This document shows positions 63,106 through 64,000 of a DNA stretch of 64,000 nucleotides, one piece after another. A program made the position numbers and the translations under genes. The DNA lies in assembly GCF_900172315.1 (NCBI RefSeq), contig NZ_FWFV01000003.1, positions 248,001 through 312,000 on the forward strand. The letters run 5' to 3'. How positions within the stretch are numbered: position 1 is the first letter of the stretch; every line of letters begins with the position of its first letter. The DNA is from Palleronia marisminoris. GTDB lineage: Bacteria > Pseudomonadota > Alphaproteobacteria > Rhodobacterales > Rhodobacteraceae. The notes beneath the pieces are model-generated. The model did no database searches and was not told where the DNA came from. It was given only the letters and a program-made list of their open reading frames with translations.

Positions 63106-64000
63106 GTGGTCCCGTGACATTCACGCTCGACGGTCGCGAGGTCGAGGCGCAAGAGGGCGAGACGATCTGGACGGTCGCCAAGCGCACGGGCACGATGATC
63201 CCGCATCTGTGCCACCTCGACCAGCCCGGCTATCGCCCGGACGGCAACTGCCGCGCCTGCATGGTCGAGATCGAGGGCGAGCGGGTGCTGGCGGCCTCGT
63301 GCATCCGTCGCCCGACCGAAGGCATGGTCGTCGACACCGCCGGTGACCGGTCCCGCAAGGCCCGCGAGATGGTATTCGAGCTGCTGGCCGCCGACATGCC
63401 CGCTCGCGAGGCCTCGCCCGACGACAAGGCCCAGTTCTGGACCTGGATGGACCGGATGGGCGTCAAGCAGAACCGCCGCTACGCAGAGGGGCCGCACGAG
63501 CCCGCGCAGGATCAGGGCGACCAGCACGGGCACAGCCATGCTTCGCAGATTCCGCTGCGCGATGTCACCCACCCGGCAATGGCGGTGAACCTGGACGCCT
63601 GCATTCGCTGCGGTCTCTGCGTGCGCGCCTGCCGTGAGGTGCAGGTCAACGACGTCATCGGCATGGGCGAGCGCGGCGACCACGCCTTGCCGATCTTCGA
63701 CTTCGCCGACCCGATGGGCGACTCGACCTGCGTGGCCTGCGGCGAATGCGTGCAGGCCTGCCCCACCGGCGCCCTCTTCGAGAAGTCGCTGATGGACGAG
63801 GACTGGCGCACGCGCGAGGTCGAGCCCGACCGCTACGTCGACAGCGTCTGCCCTTATTGCGGCGTCGGCTGCCAGACCCGCGTCGCGGTCAAGGACGACC
63901 GGATCGTGCAGGTCGACGGCCGCGACGGCCCCGCGAACGAGAACCGGCTGTGCGTCAAGGGCCGCTTCGGCTACGACTACGTCATGAGCCCCGAGCGGCT
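63102..64000 (+). CDS. fdsA: Formate dehydrogenase alpha subunit, 5' part (runs off the window)
   Basis: The first 299 residues are visible. [2Fe-2S] ligands C37, C50, C53, C67; a His-rich linker at about 137-148 (DQGDQHGHSHAS); two [4Fe-4S] clusters C167/C170/C173/C177 and C210/C213/C216/C220; then C250, C253, C257 (CPYCGVGC) opening the molybdopterin domain. The catalytic Cys/Sec and most of the active site lie beyond 64000. It oxidises formate to CO2, the last step of the methanol path in this window. ATG 63102 overlaps the previous stop. Confidence 0.95.
   Translation, partial: MSGPVTFTLDGREVEAQEGETIWTVAKRTGTMIPHLCHLDQPGYRPDGNCRACMVEIEGERVLAASCIRRPTEGMVVDTAGDRSRKAREMVFELLAADMPAREASPDDKAQFWTWMDRMGVKQNRRYAEGPHEPAQDQGDQHGHSHASQIPLRDVTHPAMAVNLDACIRCGLCVRACREVQVNDVIGMGERGDHALPIFDFADPMGDSTCVACGECVQACPTGALFEKSLMDEDWRTREVEPDRYVDSVCPYCGVGCQTRVAVKDDRIVQVDGRDGPANENRLCVKGRFGYDYVMSPER

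Noticed and set aside
61147-63120. 657-codon minus-strand ORF
   Set aside because: Antisense of the formate dehydrogenase beta subunit gene and the ABC ATPase end.

Overview
The window is high-GC DNA from an alphaproteobacterium, most likely Rhodobacteraceae (Roseobacter/Paracoccus relatives). The case rests on the divergent lrp-trxB pair, two kinds of TRAP transporter with a DctBD-type two-component system, and a methanol-to-formate gene set like that of Paracoccus and methylotrophic roseobacters. No tRNA, rRNA, insertion sequence, integrase or CRISPR array was seen. Genes are dense and many neighbours are joined by 4-bp ATGA overlaps.

Layout. 1-289: 3' end of pgeF. 290-857: poorly coding stretch with one tiny ORF and a possible decayed ORF. 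858-7939: lrp, trxB, M3 oligopeptidase, membrane-anchored ThiF/MoeB-like protein, DEAD-box RNA helicase. 7991-12205: dctPQM TRAP operon, a WYL regulator and a divergent GST-like gene. 12128-15007: YgiB/YgiC pair and a type IB topoisomerase. 15090-27502: a carbohydrate or exopolysaccharide-type locus. Eight minus-strand genes encode three sugar-nucleotide SDR domains, four glycosyltransferases, a TIGR04290-type methyltransferase and a glycosidase-epimerase fusion; a divergent arm carries a dehydrogenase, a Gfo/Idh oxidoreductase and a sulfotransferase-like protein. 27549-36082: Grx-MauE fusion, DUF305 membrane protein, TAXI-TRAP transporter and DctBD-like regulators. 36255-41758: TauE/SafE permease, RibD-like reductase, Spo0M-like protein, MscS channel, cation/proton antiporter.

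41970-43723 is a relic of a pqqBCDE operon. The four genes remain in order but carry stop codons, frameshifts and deletions; one deletion joins pqqB to pqqC.

43994-64000 is a C1-oxidation region. Methanol is oxidised by the lanthanide-type PQQ enzyme XoxF with cytochrome XoxG and the periplasmic protein XoxJ. Around these sit the usual quinoprotein accessory proteins: SoxYZ-like carrier, zinc metallohydrolase, CXXCW protein, YVTN beta-propeller, PQQ-associated ABC transporter, and several unnamed small periplasmic proteins. Formaldehyde would pass through Gfa and the glutathione-dependent dehydrogenase; no S-formylglutathione hydrolase gene is in the window. Formate is oxidised by an NAD-dependent molybdenum or tungsten formate dehydrogenase whose alpha subunit runs off the right edge. 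A second, NitT/TauT-type ABC transporter lies between the methanol genes and the formate dehydrogenase.

The most interesting point is the contrast between an intact PQQ-dependent methanol system and a dead PQQ biosynthesis operon about 6 kb away. Either a second functional pqq set exists elsewhere in the genome, or the cell depends on outside PQQ. Next most interesting are the glycosidase-SDR fusion inside the polysaccharide-type operon and the sigma54-type regulator whose GAFTGA loop is changed.
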